In this document: piece after piece, positions 7,326-18,652 of the stretch
Layout: each line of letters opens with the position of its first letter
How positions within the stretch are numbered: the first letter of the stretch is position 1
Source: Gammaproteobacteria bacterium
Lineage (GTDB): Bacteria; Pseudomonadota; Gammaproteobacteria; UBA1113
Reading direction: 5' to 3'
Length of the DNA: 34,630 bases
Assembly (NCBI GenBank): GCA_021773295.1
Contig: JAJFKI010000018.1
Span: 1 to 34,630 of the forward strand
Notes under the pieces: model-generated
The model's database searches: none
What the model was told of the DNA's origin: nothing
The model's input: the letters and a program-made list of their open reading frames with translations, nothing else
Translations under genes and position numbers: made by a program

Positions 7326-8606
7326 ATGGGAAATATTAATCATGTTTGTTTTCGCAATTTCGACTTGGACCAACCTTGGACCTTCGAAGCGTATGAAAAC
7401 ATGGGCGGTTATAAAGCATGGCGTAAAATATTGCGTGGTGAATTGACGCGGGAATTTGTTTTAGAAGAAATGAAGGCTTCAGAGCTGCGTGGTCGTGGTG
7501 GTGCAGGGTTTCCTACTGGCTTGAAGTGGAGCTTTTTAAATCCCAATGCGCCTGGGCAAAAATACGTTGTTTGTAATTCTGATGAAGGTGAACCAGGGAC
7601 GTGTAAAGACAGAGACATTTTGCGTTATAACCCACATCAAGTCATCGAAGGTATGGCCATTGCTGGTTTTGTGATGGGTGCGACGGTTGGTTACAACTAT
7701 ATTCGTGGCGAATTTTACGAACCCATTGAACGGTTTGAAATAGCGTTACAAGAAGCAAAAGCAGCTGGCTTGATTGGACTTGAATTGAAAGATACCAAGG
7801 TTGCCTTTGACTTGCATACTCACATTGGCGCTGGTGCTTATATTTGTGGTGAAGAAACCGCGCTTTTAGAATCCTTAGAAGGCAAGAAAGGATATCCTCG
7901 GTTTAAGCCACCATTCCCAGCTAATTTTGGTTTATATGGTCAGCCAACCACGGTTAATAATACGGAATCATTTGCCTCGGTGCCGATTATCCTGGAAAAA
8001 GGATCGAAATGGTTTTCAGAGCAAGGTATCCCCAATAATGGTGGCACCAAAATCTTTTGTGTCTCGGGACACGTGAATAAACCCGGTAATTATGAAGTGC
8101 CACTTGGCATGCCCTTTAGTGAGTTGTTAGAACTCGCCGGTGGTGTGCGTGATGGTAATAAACTAAAAGCAGTTATTCCCGGGGGATCATCTGCACCAAT
8201 ATTAACGGCAGATGTAATGATGAAAATCGATATGGATTTTGATTCGCTCGCCAAAGCTGGATCAATGTTAGGTTCTGGTGCCGTGATTGTGATGGATGAA
8301 ACCACTTGTATGGTGAAAGTGTTATCTCGCTTGGCGCACTTTTATGATGAGGAATCCTGTGGGCAGTGTACGCCTTGTCGCGAAGGCACAGGCTGGGTGT
8401 CACGCATTGTGCATCGAATTTTACACGGCGACGGTAAGCCCGATGACTTAGATTTATTGGATAATGTAGCGGCGAACATGATTGGACGGACGATTTGTGT
8501 GTTAGCCGATGCATTGGCAATGCCGGTGCAAAGTTTTATTCGTTGTTTCCGCGAGGAATTTGAATATTTTATTGAACATGGCAAAAGCATGGTTGAGGGC
8601 AATTAG
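7326..8606 (+). CDS. nuoF: NADH:quinone oxidoreductase subunit F
   Basis: NuoF (426 residues) takes electrons from NADH: it binds NADH, FMN and [4Fe-4S] cluster N3. RGRGGAGFPTG (residues 55-65) and GAGAYICGEET (168-178) are the nucleotide and flavin loops. ESCGQCTPCREG supplies Cys345, Cys348 and Cys351, and RTICVLAD supplies Cys391 for N3. The frame begins at GTG 7308 inside nuoE, but ATG 7326 has GGAG at 7315-7318 with ideal spacing and is preferred. It is 5 nt from nuoG. Confidence 0.97.
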   Translation: MGNINHVCFRNFDLDQPWTFEAYENMGGYKAWRKILRGELTREFVLEEMKASELRGRGGAGFPTGLKWSFLNPNAPGQKYVVCNSDEGEPGTCKDRDILRYNPHQVIEGMAIAGFVMGATVGYNYIRGEFYEPIERFEIALQEAKAAGLIGLELKDTKVAFDLHTHIGAGAYICGEETALLESLEGKKGYPRFKPPFPANFGLYGQPTTVNNTESFASVPIILEKGSKWFSEQGIPNNGGTKIFCVSGHVNKPGNYEVPLGMPFSELLELAGGVRDGNKLKAVIPGGSSAPILTADVMMKIDMDFDSLAKAGSMLGSGAVIVMDETTCMVKVLSRLAHFYDEESCGQCTPCREGTGWVSRIVHRILHGDGKPDDLDLLDNVAANMIGRTICVLADALAMPVQSFIRCFREEFEYFIEHGKSMVEGN

Positions 8607-8611
8607 TTGAT

Positions 8612-10984
8612 ATGAAAATTGAAATCGAAATCGACGGTAAAAAGCTACAAGTAGAACAAAATAGCATGATTATTGAAGCGGCAGATAATGCCGGCATCAC
8701 GGTTCCACGGTTTTGCTACCATAAAAAATTATCTATCGCTGCTAATTGTCGCATGTGTTTAGTGGATGTTGAAAAATCTCGTAAGCCATTACCGGCTTGC
8801 GCTACGCCCGTGACAGAAGGCATGGTGGTACGCACGCGTTCTAAGCTAGCGTTAGAAGCGCAAAAAAGCGTGATGGAATTTTTATTAGTGAATCATCCTT
8901 TAGACTGCCCCATTTGCGATCAAGGTGGGCAATGTGAGTTGCAAGATATTGCCTTGGGATATGGTGCTGATGCATCGCGTTACGATCAAGGTAAACGCTC
9001 TGTCGCCGATAAAAACTTAGGTTCCCTCATTGCTACCGACATGACTCGCTGTATTCATTGTACTCGCTGTGTACGTTTTGGTACTGAAATTGCGGGCATT
9101 ACTGAAATGGGCTCCATTGGCCGTGGTGAAAGTACAGAAATTGGCACCTACGTTGAAAAGAGCCTGAGCTCTGAAATGTCAGCCAACATTATTGATTTGT
9201 GTCCTGTCGGTGCACTTACTAATAAGCCTTTTAGATTTCGTGCCCGTGCTTGGGAAGTATTGCAAGCGCGTGGTGTGTCTGCTCATGATTGTGTTGGAAG
9301 TAATTTACATATCCATCACCGCCGCAATAAAATTATGCGCGTGGTTCCCAAAGAAAATGAAGCCATTAATGAAACCTGGATTTCTGACAGAGATAGATTT
9401 AGCTGTGAAGGTTTGCACAGTGAAGATCGTGTCACAACTCCAATGATTAAACGCCATGGTCAATGGGAGCAAGTAGATTGGCAAACAGCATTACATGTGG
9501 CCGTAGAAGGGTTGCAAACCATTGCCCAAACACAAAGTCCTAGTCATATCGGTGCGTTGGCTTCTTCAAATGCAACATTAGAAGAGCTCTATTTATTACA
9601 AAAATTAATGCGGGGAATTGGCACCAACAATGTTGACCATCGTGTCAGACAAAGTGATTTCCATTACCAGCAAGCAACGGCTCTAATGCCAACATTGCCG
9701 GTGGCGATTGCCGATATCGAACAACAAGATTTGATTATTTATATTGGTGGTCATCCGCAATTCGAACAACCTTTAATTAACCACCGTATCCGAAAAGCGC
9801 GCGATAATGGTGCGACGGTTATCATGATTAATCCGGTTGACTTAAAACATAACTTTGATGTTAGTGACAAATTAATTGTGGCAAACCCTTTATTGCCACG
9901 AGCCTTAACGGCAATTTGTCGCGCATTATCGGAACAGAATCCTGATGCGAAAACCAGTGCACAAGAGTTATTGCAGTCAGTAACGGCTGATGACAAACAT
10001 CAGCAGCTGGCAAAGCAGTTACTCGCAGCCGATAACAGCCTTATTTTATTAGGCGCCATAGCGCAACATCATCAACAAGGTGGCTTGCTCCATGGCTTAG
10101 CGACGTTGATGGCAAGCTTAGGCAATAGCCGTGTTGGTTTATTAACGCCGGGCGCTAATGCTACCGGTGCTTGGTTTGCCGGTGCAATACCTCACCGTGG
10201 CCCTGCTGGTTTGAATGTGGCAAAACCAGGGCTTGATGTAAAACGCATGTGGGAAAGTCAACTACCAGCATACTTATTATTAAACCTAGAGCCAGAGCAT
10301 GATTGTGCTAACAGTCAGCGCGCCTTAAAAGCGTTGCATAATGCTGATTTAGTCATCTGTGTGACGCCGTATAAAACCGCGGCCATGGAACAATACGCGG
10401 ATGTGATTTTGCCGATGGCACCATTTACAGAAACCTCAGGAACCTTCATCAATATTGAAGGTAAATGGCAAAGCTTTACGGCTGCAGTCACAGCTCAAGG
10501 TGAATCACGACCGGCGTGGAAAGTATTACGAGTGCTGGGTAATTTGCTGGAATTAGATGGCTTTAATTATGTGGCGAGCACGGAAATAACCGATGAGTTG
10601 CAAGCGTTGACCGCGAATATTAATTCAGATCAACAGATCAATAAATGGCGCTATCCATCACAATTACCGGCTGTCAACAATGGCATCGAACGGATTACGT
10701 ACTGGCCTATCTATCGTAGTGATAATGTGGTGAGGCGTTCCGTACCTTTGCAAAATACGCCGATTAGTGATGCGCCAGTGATTGCCATGTCACAAACCTT
10801 AGCAGAGGAATTAACCCTTAAAGCCGGGGAAGACGTGGTGGTGAGTCAGGTAGATACTAGCATCACATTGCCAGTAAAAATTGATAATCGAATCGCGGGT
10901 AATGTTGTTTATATCCCCGCGGGTTTTGCCGAAACTGCTGCCCTTTATGAATCCTTTGGCAGTGTTAACATTGAACGGAAGTAG
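8612..10984 (+). CDS. nuoG: NADH:quinone oxidoreductase subunit G
   Basis: NuoG (790 residues) is the 75-kDa-type iron-sulfur subunit. The N-terminal ferredoxin domain binds [2Fe-2S] N1b through Cys35, Cys46, Cys49 and Cys63. His95, Cys99, Cys102 and Cys108 ([14 protein letters not shown]) form the His-ligated N5 cluster. Cys147, Cys150, Cys153 and Cys197 form N4. The remaining 580 residues are the molybdopterin-oxidoreductase-like domain, which has no metal cofactor in complex I. I see no extra N7 motif of the E. coli or Thermus type (C-x2-C-x3-C) near residue 225. Confidence 0.96.
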   Translation: MKIEIEIDGKKLQVEQNSMIIEAADNAGITVPRFCYHKKLSIAANCRMCLVDVEKSRKPLPACATPVTEGMVVRTRSKLALEAQKSVMEFLLVNHPLDCPICDQGGQCELQDIALGYGADASRYDQGKRSVADKNLGSLIATDMTRCIHCTRCVRFGTEIAGITEMGSIGRGESTEIGTYVEKSLSSEMSANIIDLCPVGALTNKPFRFRARAWEVLQARGVSAHDCVGSNLHIHHRRNKIMRVVPKENEAINETWISDRDRFSCEGLHSEDRVTTPMIKRHGQWEQVDWQTALHVAVEGLQTIAQTQSPSHIGALASSNATLEELYLLQKLMRGIGTNNVDHRVRQSDFHYQQATALMPTLPVAIADIEQQDLIIYIGGHPQFEQPLINHRIRKARDNGATVIMINPVDLKHNFDVSDKLIVANPLLPRALTAICRALSEQNPDAKTSAQELLQSVTADDKHQQLAKQLLAADNSLILLGAIAQHHQQGGLLHGLATLMASLGNSRVGLLTPGANATGAWFAGAIPHRGPAGLNVAKPGLDVKRMWESQLPAYLLLNLEPEHDCANSQRALKALHNADLVICVTPYKTAAMEQYADVILPMAPFTETSGTFINIEGKWQSFTAAVTAQGESRPAWKVLRVLGNLLELDGFNYVASTEITDELQALTANINSDQQINKWRYPSQLPAVNNGIERITYWPIYRSDNVVRRSVPLQNTPISDAPVIAMSQTLAEELTLKAGEDVVVSQVDTSITLPVKIDNRIAGNVVYIPAGFAETAALYESFGSVNIERK

Positions 10985-10992
10985 GGACTATC

Positions 10993-12018
10993 ATGTTAAA
11001 TGAGCTCATACCATTAATTTGGATCATTGCTAAAATCTTAGTGATTTTAATACCGGTGTTAATTGCCGTCGCTTATTACACCTACGCAGAGCGTAAAGTG
11101 ATTGGTTATATCCAAGTGCGTATCGGCCCAAACCGGGTCGGTGTTTTTGGTTTAGGGCAACCCATTGCTGATGCGGTAAAACTCTTATTTAAAGAAATGA
11201 TTCTTCCCACTGCTTCTAATCCAATTTTATTTGTGATTGCACCAGTGATTGCCATTGCACCAGCTTTAGCAGCCTGGGCTGTTATTCCTTTTGGTGACGG
11301 TTTGGTGCTTGCGAATATTAATGCGGGCTTGCTTTATATCTTAGCCATTACTTCTCTAGGCGTTTATAGCGTGCTTATTTCCGGATGGGCATCAAATTCA
11401 AAATATGCTTTCTTGGGCGCGATGCGTTCTGCTGCGCAAGTTGTGTCTTATGAAATTGCCATGGGCTTTGCTTTGGTGGTGGTGTTAATGGCGGCCGATA
11501 GCACCAACTTGAGTCAAATCGTGTTGCATCAGTCGGGCGGTTTTTGGCACTGGTTCTGGTTACCACTATTACCCGTATTTGTGGTGTTTTTTATTTCCGG
11601 CGTGGCAGAAACTAATCGTTTGCCCTTTGATATGGCCGAAGGTGAGTCAGAAATCGTGGCGGGTTTCCACGTGGAATATTCTGGAATTGCCTTTGCATGT
11701 TTCTTTTTAGGGGAATATGCCAGCATCATTTTAATTTGCGCCGTGACCGCAACCTTATTTTTGGGTGGTTGGTTGTCACCCTTCCAAGGTATCCCTGGAT
11801 TAGAACAAGCCTTTGCCTTTGTGCCTGGCTTAGTATGGTTTGTATTAAAAACTTGGGTTTTCATGTTTATCTTTTTATGGATCCGCGCCACCTTTCCCCG
11901 TTATCGTTATGATCAAATCATGCGCTTGGGCTGGAAAATATTAATACCTGTTGCAGTCGTTTGGATTGCAGTGATAGGGATTGCGATTCAGTTACATATA
12001 CCACCGTGGTTTACATAA
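10993..12018 (+). CDS. nuoH: NADH:quinone oxidoreductase subunit H
   Basis: NuoH (341 residues, ND1 family) is the membrane subunit that joins the two arms and forms the entrance to the quinone chamber. The conserved loop [20 protein letters not shown] and the charged [20 protein letters not shown] segment are intact; the latter carries the acidic residues of the E-channel. About eight transmembrane helices can be drawn. The C-terminal motif [18 protein letters not shown] is canonical. A 37-nt gap before nuoI is the widest in the operon. Confidence 0.97.
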   Translation: MLNELIPLIWIIAKILVILIPVLIAVAYYTYAERKVIGYIQVRIGPNRVGVFGLGQPIADAVKLLFKEMILPTASNPILFVIAPVIAIAPALAAWAVIPFGDGLVLANINAGLLYILAITSLGVYSVLISGWASNSKYAFLGAMRSAAQVVSYEIAMGFALVVVLMAADSTNLSQIVLHQSGGFWHWFWLPLLPVFVVFFISGVAETNRLPFDMAEGESEIVAGFHVEYSGIAFACFFLGEYASIILICAVTATLFLGGWLSPFQGIPGLEQAFAFVPGLVWFVLKTWVFMFIFLWIRATFPRYRYDQIMRLGWKILIPVAVVWIAVIGIAIQLHIPPWFT

Positions 12019-12055
12019 AGTTTAAGTCTTAGGATAGAGAAATAGAGTGTAATGA

Positions 12056-12544
12056 ATGAATAAACTAATAGCAAAATTGAAGAGTTTCACCTTATGGGAA
12101 TTGCTCATTGGCATGAAGTTGACGGGCCGTTATTTTTTTTCAAAGAAAATGACGATTCAATTTCCAGAAGAAAAAACGCCAACATCGCCTCGCTTTCGAG
12201 GCTTGCATGCCTTAAGGCGCTACCCTAATGGTGAAGAACGCTGCATAGCGTGCAAACTGTGTGAAGCGGTGTGCCCAGCTTTGGCCATCACCATTGAAGC
12301 ACAACCACGAGACGATGGTTCACGTCGCACGACTATTTATGAAATCGATTTATTTAAATGTATCTATTGTGGTTTTTGTGAAGAGTCATGCCCGGTAGAT
12401 TCCATCGTTGAAACCACCATTAAAAATTATCATTTCACAAAGCGTGGTGACAATATTATGAATAAGCAAGAATTACTAGCGGTGGGTGATAAGTTTGAAC
12501 AACGTATCGCTCAAGAAAAAGCAGATGATGCTAAGTTTCGATAG
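12056..12544 (+). CDS. nuoI: NADH:quinone oxidoreductase subunit I
   Basis: NuoI (162 residues, 23-kDa family) is an 8Fe ferredoxin-type subunit with clusters N6a and N6b, conducting electrons to N2. The two motifs are [12 protein letters not shown] (Cys63, 66, 69, 73) and [12 protein letters not shown] (Cys102, 105, 108, 112). The amphipathic N-terminus lies on the membrane subunit NuoH. No strong Shine-Dalgarno precedes ATG 12056; the best purine run (AGGA at 12031) is too far, so coupling or a weak site must serve. Confidence 0.96.
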   Translation: MNKLIAKLKSFTLWELLIGMKLTGRYFFSKKMTIQFPEEKTPTSPRFRGLHALRRYPNGEERCIACKLCEAVCPALAITIEAQPRDDGSRRTTIYEIDLFKCIYCGFCEESCPVDSIVETTIKNYHFTKRGDNIMNKQELLAVGDKFEQRIAQEKADDAKFR

Positions 12545-12556
12545 AAAGGTTTAAGC

Positions 12557-13159
12557 ATGTATATAGAACAATTAGTTTTTATAGTTTCTTCCGCGGCCTT
12601 GATAGGTTGCGCTCTGATGATGGTGATTGCAAAGAACACGGTGCACAGTGCTTTATTCTTAGTGATGTGTTTTGTGGCAAGTGCCGTATTATGGATTTTG
12701 TTAGAAGCTGAATTTTTAGCGCTTATTTTGATATTTGTCTACGTGGGCGCAGTGATGACCTTATTTTTATTCGTCATCATGTTATTAAATTTAGATATTA
12801 TTAGCCGTGAAAAGGGCATGTTTGTACGTTTTTTACCGATTGGTATTGTGTTGATCTTAGGAATGTTAGCCATGATGGTTTATGTCATTTCGCCCGAGCA
12901 TTTTGGACACTTAGTCCCGGTTCATGAAAGTGCGGATTATAGCAATATCAAAGAGCTAGGCATGGTGTTATACACACAATATGTTTACCCCTTAGAAGCT
13001 GCCGCAGCCTTATTATTAGTAGCCATCATTGCAGCGGTTGGTTTAACCTTCAGAGGCAAAGCCCATCGTAAGGCGCAAAACATTAATGAACAACTTCTCG
13101 TTAAAAAAGAAGATAGATTAACCATTTTAAAAATGCCGTCAGAAGGCAAAGAGGAATAA
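12557..13159 (+). CDS. nuoJ: NADH:quinone oxidoreductase subunit J
   Basis: NuoJ (200 residues, ND6 family) is an integral membrane subunit with five predicted helices. The conserved [20 protein letters not shown] segment contains the pi-bulge helix that takes part in coupling quinone reduction to proton movement. ATG 12557 follows AAAGGTTTAAGC. The protein has a longer charged C-terminal tail (about residues 168-200) than many relatives. Four bases separate it from nuoK. Confidence 0.95.
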   Translation: MYIEQLVFIVSSAALIGCALMMVIAKNTVHSALFLVMCFVASAVLWILLEAEFLALILIFVYVGAVMTLFLFVIMLLNLDIISREKGMFVRFLPIGIVLILGMLAMMVYVISPEHFGHLVPVHESADYSNIKELGMVLYTQYVYPLEAAAALLLVAIIAAVGLTFRGKAHRKAQNINEQLLVKKEDRLTILKMPSEGKEE

Positions 13160-13163
13160 GACT

Positions 13164-13469
13164 ATGATTTCATTATCAGCTTATTTGAGTGTGGGTGCGG
13201 TACTGTTTGGTATCAGCCTCGCTGGCATCATGCTGAACCGTAAAAATTTAATTTTAATTTTAATGTGCATTGAATTAATGCTTTTAGCGGTGAACACTAA
13301 CTTCATTGCATTTTCACATTACTTGAAAAATAACACGGGTGAAATTTTCGTTTTCTTTATTTTGGCAGTGGCAGCAGCAGAAACTGCTATTGGTTTGGCT
13401 ATTTTGATGGTGCTATTTCGCAGAGGTAAGACCATTAAAGTTGAAAAATTAAATACATTGAAAGGATAG
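13164..13469 (+). CDS. nuoK: NADH:quinone oxidoreductase subunit K
   Basis: NuoK (101 residues, ND4L family) has three transmembrane helices. The two buried glutamates needed for proton transfer are present in [11 protein letters not shown] (Glu in helix 2) and [11 protein letters not shown] (Glu in helix 3). Length and spacing are those of the family. The start ATG 13164 lies 4 nt after nuoJ. Confidence 0.96.
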   Translation: MISLSAYLSVGAVLFGISLAGIMLNRKNLILILMCIELMLLAVNTNFIAFSHYLKNNTGEIFVFFILAVAAAETAIGLAILMVLFRRGKTIKVEKLNTLKG

Positions 13470-13472
13470 AAC

Positions 13473-15446
13473 GTGGATAATTTAATTCATAATATAACGC
13501 TGGTCATTGTGTTTGCACCTTTAGTAGGGGCACTAAGCACAGGGTTATTTTGCCGAAAAATTTCCAAGGGTTTAACCTTTGCCATTACCATTGGCTTGAT
13601 GACGCTTGCATTTGGGCTGTCTGTGTATTTAGCTAAGCTAGTGATTTTTGATGGCTATACCTCGAATGAAATCGTTTATACCTGGGTTAAGAGTGGAACC
13701 TTTCAATTTAACGTGGGCTTTTTAGTGGATAAACTCACGGTTCTGATGCTGCTTACCGTAAATTTTGTATCATTGATGGTGCATGTTTATAGTATCGGTT
13801 ATATGGAAGGTGATAAGGGCATTGTGCGTTTCTTCTCCTATATATCAGGGTTTACTTTTGCGATGTTGATGTTGGTGACAGCCAATAACTTTTTCCAATT
13901 ATTTTTCGGTTGGGAAGGTGTTGGTTTAGTGTCTTACTTATTAATCGGGTTCTGGTTCAATCGTCCCACGGCAAACTTCGGTAGCTTAAAAGCCTTTGTG
14001 GTCAATCGGGTAGGGGATTTCGGCTTCATACTGGCAATTGCAGCGATTTTAAATTATTTTGGCACGATTGATTATGCGCAAGTGTTTGCACTAGCACCGC
14101 AAATGGCAGCAAACAATGTCACGATGTCGATTATTGGTGGCACCCATTCTTCGGTGATTTCAGTGATTGGTATTTTATTATTAATCGGAGCCATGGGTAA
14201 ATCGGCGCAAGTGCCGTTACATGTGTGGTTACCAGAATCTATGGAAGGTCCTACACCTATCTCCGCCTTGATTCACGCTGCCACCATGGTCACAGCTGGT
14301 ATTTTCATGATTTGTCGTATGTCACCTATCATTGAATACTCACAAGTTACCTTATCATTAATTTTAGTGATCGGTGCAACAGGTGCCTTGTTTACAGGGT
14401 TAGTCGGTATCGTGCAGCATGATATTAAACGCGTGGTTGCGTATTCAACCTTATCCCAGCTTGGTTATATGATGGCAGCCTTGGGTGCCTCTGCCTATGC
14501 CGCAGGTATGTTTCATTTGATGACCCACGCTGCCTTTAAAGCCTTACTATTCTTGGCAGCAGGTTCTGTCATTATTGCCATGCATCATGAACAAGATATG
14601 CGTAATATGGGTGGCTTACGCAAGTATATGCCGATTACCTATATTACTTTTTTAATCGGTGCCTTGTCTTTGGCGGCAATCCCACCTTTCGCGGGATTTT
14701 TCTCGAAAGATGCAATCATCGAAGCAGTGAAAACCGCCACTATTGCTGGTTCGGATTATGCTTATATTTGTGTACTCATCGGTTCATTTGTCACGGCGAC
14801 GTATATCTTCAGAGCCTTTTTCTTAACATTCCATGGCAAAGAGCGTATGAGCGATAAACTCAAACAGCAATTGCATGAGACAAAGTTCGTGGTCACCGGG
14901 CCGTTGATGGCGTTAGCGATACCTGCCATTTTCTTAGGGATGCTGATCATCAAGCCAATTTTATACCCGAATGGTTTTAGTTTATTGGGCAAATCCATTT
15001 TCGTATTACCACAACATAATGTTTTGGCGAGTATGGGAGAAGAGTTTCATGGTGTCTTGGCCATGGTAAATCACTCGGTTCAAACCTTGCCCTTCTGGTT
15101 CGCTGTGTCTGGGATCTTTGTAACATGGTTGTGCTATAACCGTTTCCCAGAATTGCCAGCGAAGATTGTGAAGCGCTTTGGCATTTTCTATAACATTTTA
15201 GTGATGAAATATGGTTTTGATGATTTCAATCAAATCGTGATTGTGCGTGGCGGTCACCGCGTGGCCCAGTGGTTGTATCAAGTAACGGACAGTGAGTTTA
15301 TTGACGATACCTTCGTCAATGGTTCAGGTAGAGTCGTCAATGCCGTTTCGATTGCGATGCGGCAATTGCAATCCGGTTATTTGTATCATTATGCCTTCGC
15401 CATGATCGTCGGTTTAGTTGCGTTTTTAGTCTGGTTAATTTTTTAG
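13473..15446 (+). CDS. nuoL: NADH:quinone oxidoreductase subunit L
   Basis: NuoL (657 residues, ND5 family) is the distal antiporter-like proton-pumping subunit with a long C-terminal lateral helix. Conserved sites include FFGWEGVGLVSYLLIGFW (the key Glu of helix 5), GAMGKSAQVPLHVWLPESM with the central Lys of helix 7, and the broken helix SALIHAATMVTAG. The C-terminal 120 residues include the amphipathic lateral helix and an anchoring helix. It starts with GTG 13473 after AAGGAT; the Val start is supported by the position of the first helix. Confidence 0.97.
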   Translation: MDNLIHNITLVIVFAPLVGALSTGLFCRKISKGLTFAITIGLMTLAFGLSVYLAKLVIFDGYTSNEIVYTWVKSGTFQFNVGFLVDKLTVLMLLTVNFVSLMVHVYSIGYMEGDKGIVRFFSYISGFTFAMLMLVTANNFFQLFFGWEGVGLVSYLLIGFWFNRPTANFGSLKAFVVNRVGDFGFILAIAAILNYFGTIDYAQVFALAPQMAANNVTMSIIGGTHSSVISVIGILLLIGAMGKSAQVPLHVWLPESMEGPTPISALIHAATMVTAGIFMICRMSPIIEYSQVTLSLILVIGATGALFTGLVGIVQHDIKRVVAYSTLSQLGYMMAALGASAYAAGMFHLMTHAAFKALLFLAAGSVIIAMHHEQDMRNMGGLRKYMPITYITFLIGALSLAAIPPFAGFFSKDAIIEAVKTATIAGSDYAYICVLIGSFVTATYIFRAFFLTFHGKERMSDKLKQQLHETKFVVTGPLMALAIPAIFLGMLIIKPILYPNGFSLLGKSIFVLPQHNVLASMGEEFHGVLAMVNHSVQTLPFWFAVSGIFVTWLCYNRFPELPAKIVKRFGIFYNILVMKYGFDDFNQIVIVRGGHRVAQWLYQVTDSEFIDDTFVNGSGRVVNAVSIAMRQLQSGYLYHYAFAMIVGLVAFLVWLIF

Positions 15447-15455
15447 GATAGTTGC

Positions 15456-16976
15456 ATGTTAACGAATGCTCCATTACTGAGTTTATTGATTTGGGTGCCT
15501 ATAGTTGGTGGCGCACTGTGTTTATTAACGGGTGGTGACGACAATGCCAGCCGAGCGAGAGTTTTAGCATTAATCGTATCGTTGGTTGCTTTAGCGTTAT
15601 GTGTGCCATTGTATTTAGGTTTCGATATGAATACCTTTAAGATGCAATTTTCTGAAAATATACCGTGGATTGCTCGTTATGGTATTTATTATCACTTAGG
15701 TGTAGATGGCATTTCTATGCCAATGATAATTCTTTCTACCTTTACGACGTTCGTCGTCGTAGTTGCTGCCTGGAATGCCATTAAAACCAATGTGTCGCAA
15801 TACATGGCAGCTTTTCTTATCATGCAAGGCATGATGATTGGTGTGTTTGCATCGCTTGATTCAATTTTATTTTATGTCTTTTGGGAAGGCATGTTGATCC
15901 CTATGTATTTATGTATCGGTATGTGGGGCGGCGCTAATCGCACTTATGCATCGATTAAGTTTTTCTTGTATACCTTTTTAGGTTCAGCATTGATGTTAGT
16001 GGCGATTCTTTACATGCGCTATCATGCCGGCAGCTTTGGTATTTTAGATTTTTATCATTTGAAACTCAGCATGTCGGAGCAAATCTTAATATTCATTGCA
16101 TTCCTTTTTGCTTTTGCGGTGAAAGTTCCCATGTGGCCTGTGCATACTTGGTTGCCTGATGCTCACACAGAAGCACCGGCAGGTGGCTCTGTCGTGCTAG
16201 CAGCACTGATGTTAAAAATGGGTATTTATGGGTTTTTGCGATTTAGCATGCCCATCGTGCCAGATGCTTGTCAGCACTTAGTCTGGTTAATGATTATCTT
16301 ATCCTTGATTGCCATTGTTTATATTGCCATGGTGGCCATTGCACAAACTGATATGAAGCGCTTGATTGCTTACTCTTCCATTGCTCATATGGGCTTTGCC
16401 ACATTGGGTTGCTTTATGATTTATTTAATCATTGCAAAAACAGGTAATCATCGCGATGCGTATATGAGTCTTGAAGGCTCGATGATGCAAATGATTTCTC
16501 ACGCTTTTAGTACCGGTGGTATGTTCTTTAGTGTCGGGATTTTATATGACAGATTGCACAGTCGGATGATAAAAGATTACGGCGGCGTAGCCCACAAAAT
16601 GCCGATATTTGCGGCGCTCTTTATGCTATTTGCCATGTCGAATGTTGCCCTGCCTGGTACTTCAGGGTTCGTGGGTGAATTCATGGTAGTGCTCAGTGCT
16701 TTTAAAGCCAGCTTTTGGGTGACCTTCTTTGCGGCAACGACGTTAGTCTTAGGTGCTATATATACCTTATGGATGTATAAGCGCGTCTTCTATGGCCCAG
16801 TTGCCAGTGATGGTGTTGCCAATTTGCGAAAAATGTATCCGTCAGAAGCTATTGTATTAGTTTTGTTGGGCTTTATCGTTATCTTTTTTGGGGTTTATCC
16901 CGATGCCCTGCTCAATGTCTTCCACGCATCCGTCGGACATTTATTGAAAATAAGTTTACAAACGAAATTAGTGTAA
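15456..16976 (+). CDS. nuoM: NADH:quinone oxidoreductase subunit M
   Basis: NuoM (506 residues, ND4 family) is the second antiporter-like subunit. The helix 5 glutamate is in FYVFWEGMLIPMYL, and the Lys of helix 7 is in AFAVKVPMWPVHTWLPDAHTE. These form the charge relay for proton pumping across the inner membrane. About fourteen transmembrane helices can be drawn and the length is normal. ATG 15456 lies 9 nt after nuoL. Confidence 0.97.
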   Translation: MLTNAPLLSLLIWVPIVGGALCLLTGGDDNASRARVLALIVSLVALALCVPLYLGFDMNTFKMQFSENIPWIARYGIYYHLGVDGISMPMIILSTFTTFVVVVAAWNAIKTNVSQYMAAFLIMQGMMIGVFASLDSILFYVFWEGMLIPMYLCIGMWGGANRTYASIKFFLYTFLGSALMLVAILYMRYHAGSFGILDFYHLKLSMSEQILIFIAFLFAFAVKVPMWPVHTWLPDAHTEAPAGGSVVLAALMLKMGIYGFLRFSMPIVPDACQHLVWLMIILSLIAIVYIAMVAIAQTDMKRLIAYSSIAHMGFATLGCFMIYLIIAKTGNHRDAYMSLEGSMMQMISHAFSTGGMFFSVGILYDRLHSRMIKDYGGVAHKMPIFAALFMLFAMSNVALPGTSGFVGEFMVVLSAFKASFWVTFFAATTLVLGAIYTLWMYKRVFYGPVASDGVANLRKMYPSEAIVLVLLGFIVIFFGVYPDALLNVFHASVGHLLKISLQTKLV

Positions 16977-16991
16977 AAGGAAATAAGTAAT

Positions 16992-18431
16992 ATGCCAGTG
17001 CAAGTACCAGACTTAACACCAGCAGTGCCACAAATCTATGTGTTAATCATGACATGTGTCACCCTGTTAGTTTCATTGTTTGCCAGCAAGAAGCATTCTG
17101 CTTGGACTTATATTTTGTCACAATTAACCTTGTTGGGTGCAATTGTGTTGACGCTGCTTTACTTTCATCATAAATCTCAAGTAACCTTTCATGGCAATAT
17201 GATCGTTGACCATGTTTCAATGTTATTAACTATTTTCATTTGTGCCATAACCTTTTTTGTCTTGCTTTATTCACGCGACTATATCAAACAACATAAAATG
17301 CCAAATACTGAGTACCACGTGCTCGTATTATTTTCTACCTTGGGGATGATGATTTTAGTATCATCCTATAGCTTTGTTTCAATTTATGTAGGCTTAGAGT
17401 TATTTACCTTGCCTTTGTATGCTTTGATTGCATTGCGACGTGACAGTGCGGTTTACTCAGAAGCCGCAATGAAATATTTCGTGATGGGTGCCATTGCTTC
17501 TGGTATGTTGTTGTATGGTTTATCCATGATTTATGGCGCGACGGGCAGTGTGCAAATTGCTGAAGTGGTGAAGGTTATTAGCGCCTTGCCAAGCTCACAA
17601 CATTTAATTATTTTATTCGGCCTCGTCTTTGTGATAGCTGGGGTTGCCTTTAAGTTAGGCGCGGTGCCATTTCATATGTGGGTACCCGATGTGTATGATG
17701 GTTCCCCTAATACGGTGACTTTAATGATTGCCACCGGCCCTAAAATTGCCGCCTTTGGTTTAGTGATACGTTTATTAGCCGAAACAATGCCCGATGTACA
17801 ATTAGCCTGGAGCCATGCCTTGATGTTGATTGCCGTTCTCTCTATTGGTTTAGGCAATATCGTCGCTATTGTGCAATCCAATATTAAACGTATGTTGGCT
17901 TATTCTTCTATCGCGCAAATGGGTTATATGCTGTTAGGTGTTATTGCCGGTACGGCGAATGGTTATGCGGCAGCGATGTTTTACGTGTTAATTTATTCAT
18001 TGATGTCTTTGGCCGCCTTTGGTTTAGTGGCAATGCTGAGCCGTGATGGTATTGATATTCAACATATTGAGGATTTACGTGGCTTAAATGAGCGTAACCC
18101 TTGGTTAGCCTTTATGATGCTCATCGTGATGTTTTCCATGGCAGGGATCCCACCCTTGGCCGGGTTTATGGCGAAGATTGGTGTGCTAGAAGCCGTTATC
18201 GCAGTAGGGCATGTGTGGTTAGCTGCAGTTGCCTTGTTATTCGCGATCGTAGGTGCTTACTATTATATCCGAGTGGTGAAAGTCATGTACTTTGATGATC
18301 CACTGCAAAGTACCAGGATTGATTTGCCTACAGGGGATATGCGAGTGGCGCTCACTGTTAATGGCTTGTCAGTTTTGGCGCTCGGAATTTTTCCTGGGAT
18401 CTTAATGAGTTTGTGCCAAGCGGCTTTTTAG
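16992..18431 (+). CDS. nuoN: NADH:quinone oxidoreductase subunit N
   Basis: NuoN (479 residues, ND2 family) is the third antiporter-like subunit and the last gene of the operon. GLELFTLPLYALIAL contains the helix 5 glutamate, and AFKLGAVPFHMWVPDVYDG contains the helix 7 lysine. AYSSIAQMGYMLLG and AGIPPLAGFMAKI are further family motifs. AAGGAAATAAGTA precedes ATG 16992. No clear terminator follows within the 133 bases before tRNA-fMet. Confidence 0.96.
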   Translation: MPVQVPDLTPAVPQIYVLIMTCVTLLVSLFASKKHSAWTYILSQLTLLGAIVLTLLYFHHKSQVTFHGNMIVDHVSMLLTIFICAITFFVLLYSRDYIKQHKMPNTEYHVLVLFSTLGMMILVSSYSFVSIYVGLELFTLPLYALIALRRDSAVYSEAAMKYFVMGAIASGMLLYGLSMIYGATGSVQIAEVVKVISALPSSQHLIILFGLVFVIAGVAFKLGAVPFHMWVPDVYDGSPNTVTLMIATGPKIAAFGLVIRLLAETMPDVQLAWSHALMLIAVLSIGLGNIVAIVQSNIKRMLAYSSIAQMGYMLLGVIAGTANGYAAAMFYVLIYSLMSLAAFGLVAMLSRDGIDIQHIEDLRGLNERNPWLAFMMLIVMFSMAGIPPLAGFMAKIGVLEAVIAVGHVWLAAVALLFAIVGAYYYIRVVKVMYFDDPLQSTRIDLPTGDMRVALTVNGLSVLALGIFPGILMSLCQAAF

Positions 18432-18521
18432 CGTTCGCCATCCACAAAGTGCAGCATCGATTTAGATTATCTTTAACAATCAGTAAATTAACGATGAATG
18501 AGCAGAATGTTCAAGACTTGC

Positions 18522-18550
18522 TTGTATTATTTTGTGAACTTGTATACAAT
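18522..18550 (+). promoter_or_regulatory. Sigma-70 promoter for tRNA-fMet and rimP operon
   Basis: TTGTAT (18522-18527), a 17-nt spacer and TACAAT (18545-18550) stand 14 bases before the tRNA 5' end. The sequence between the -10 box and the gene (GCACCTCCTG) has the GC-rich discriminator character of stable-RNA promoters. The leader would be only a few bases long. Confidence 0.65.
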
Positions 18551-18564
18551 GCACCTCCTGTTGA

Positions 18565-18641
<77 letters not shown>

Positions 18642-18652
18642 AATCAACGCGT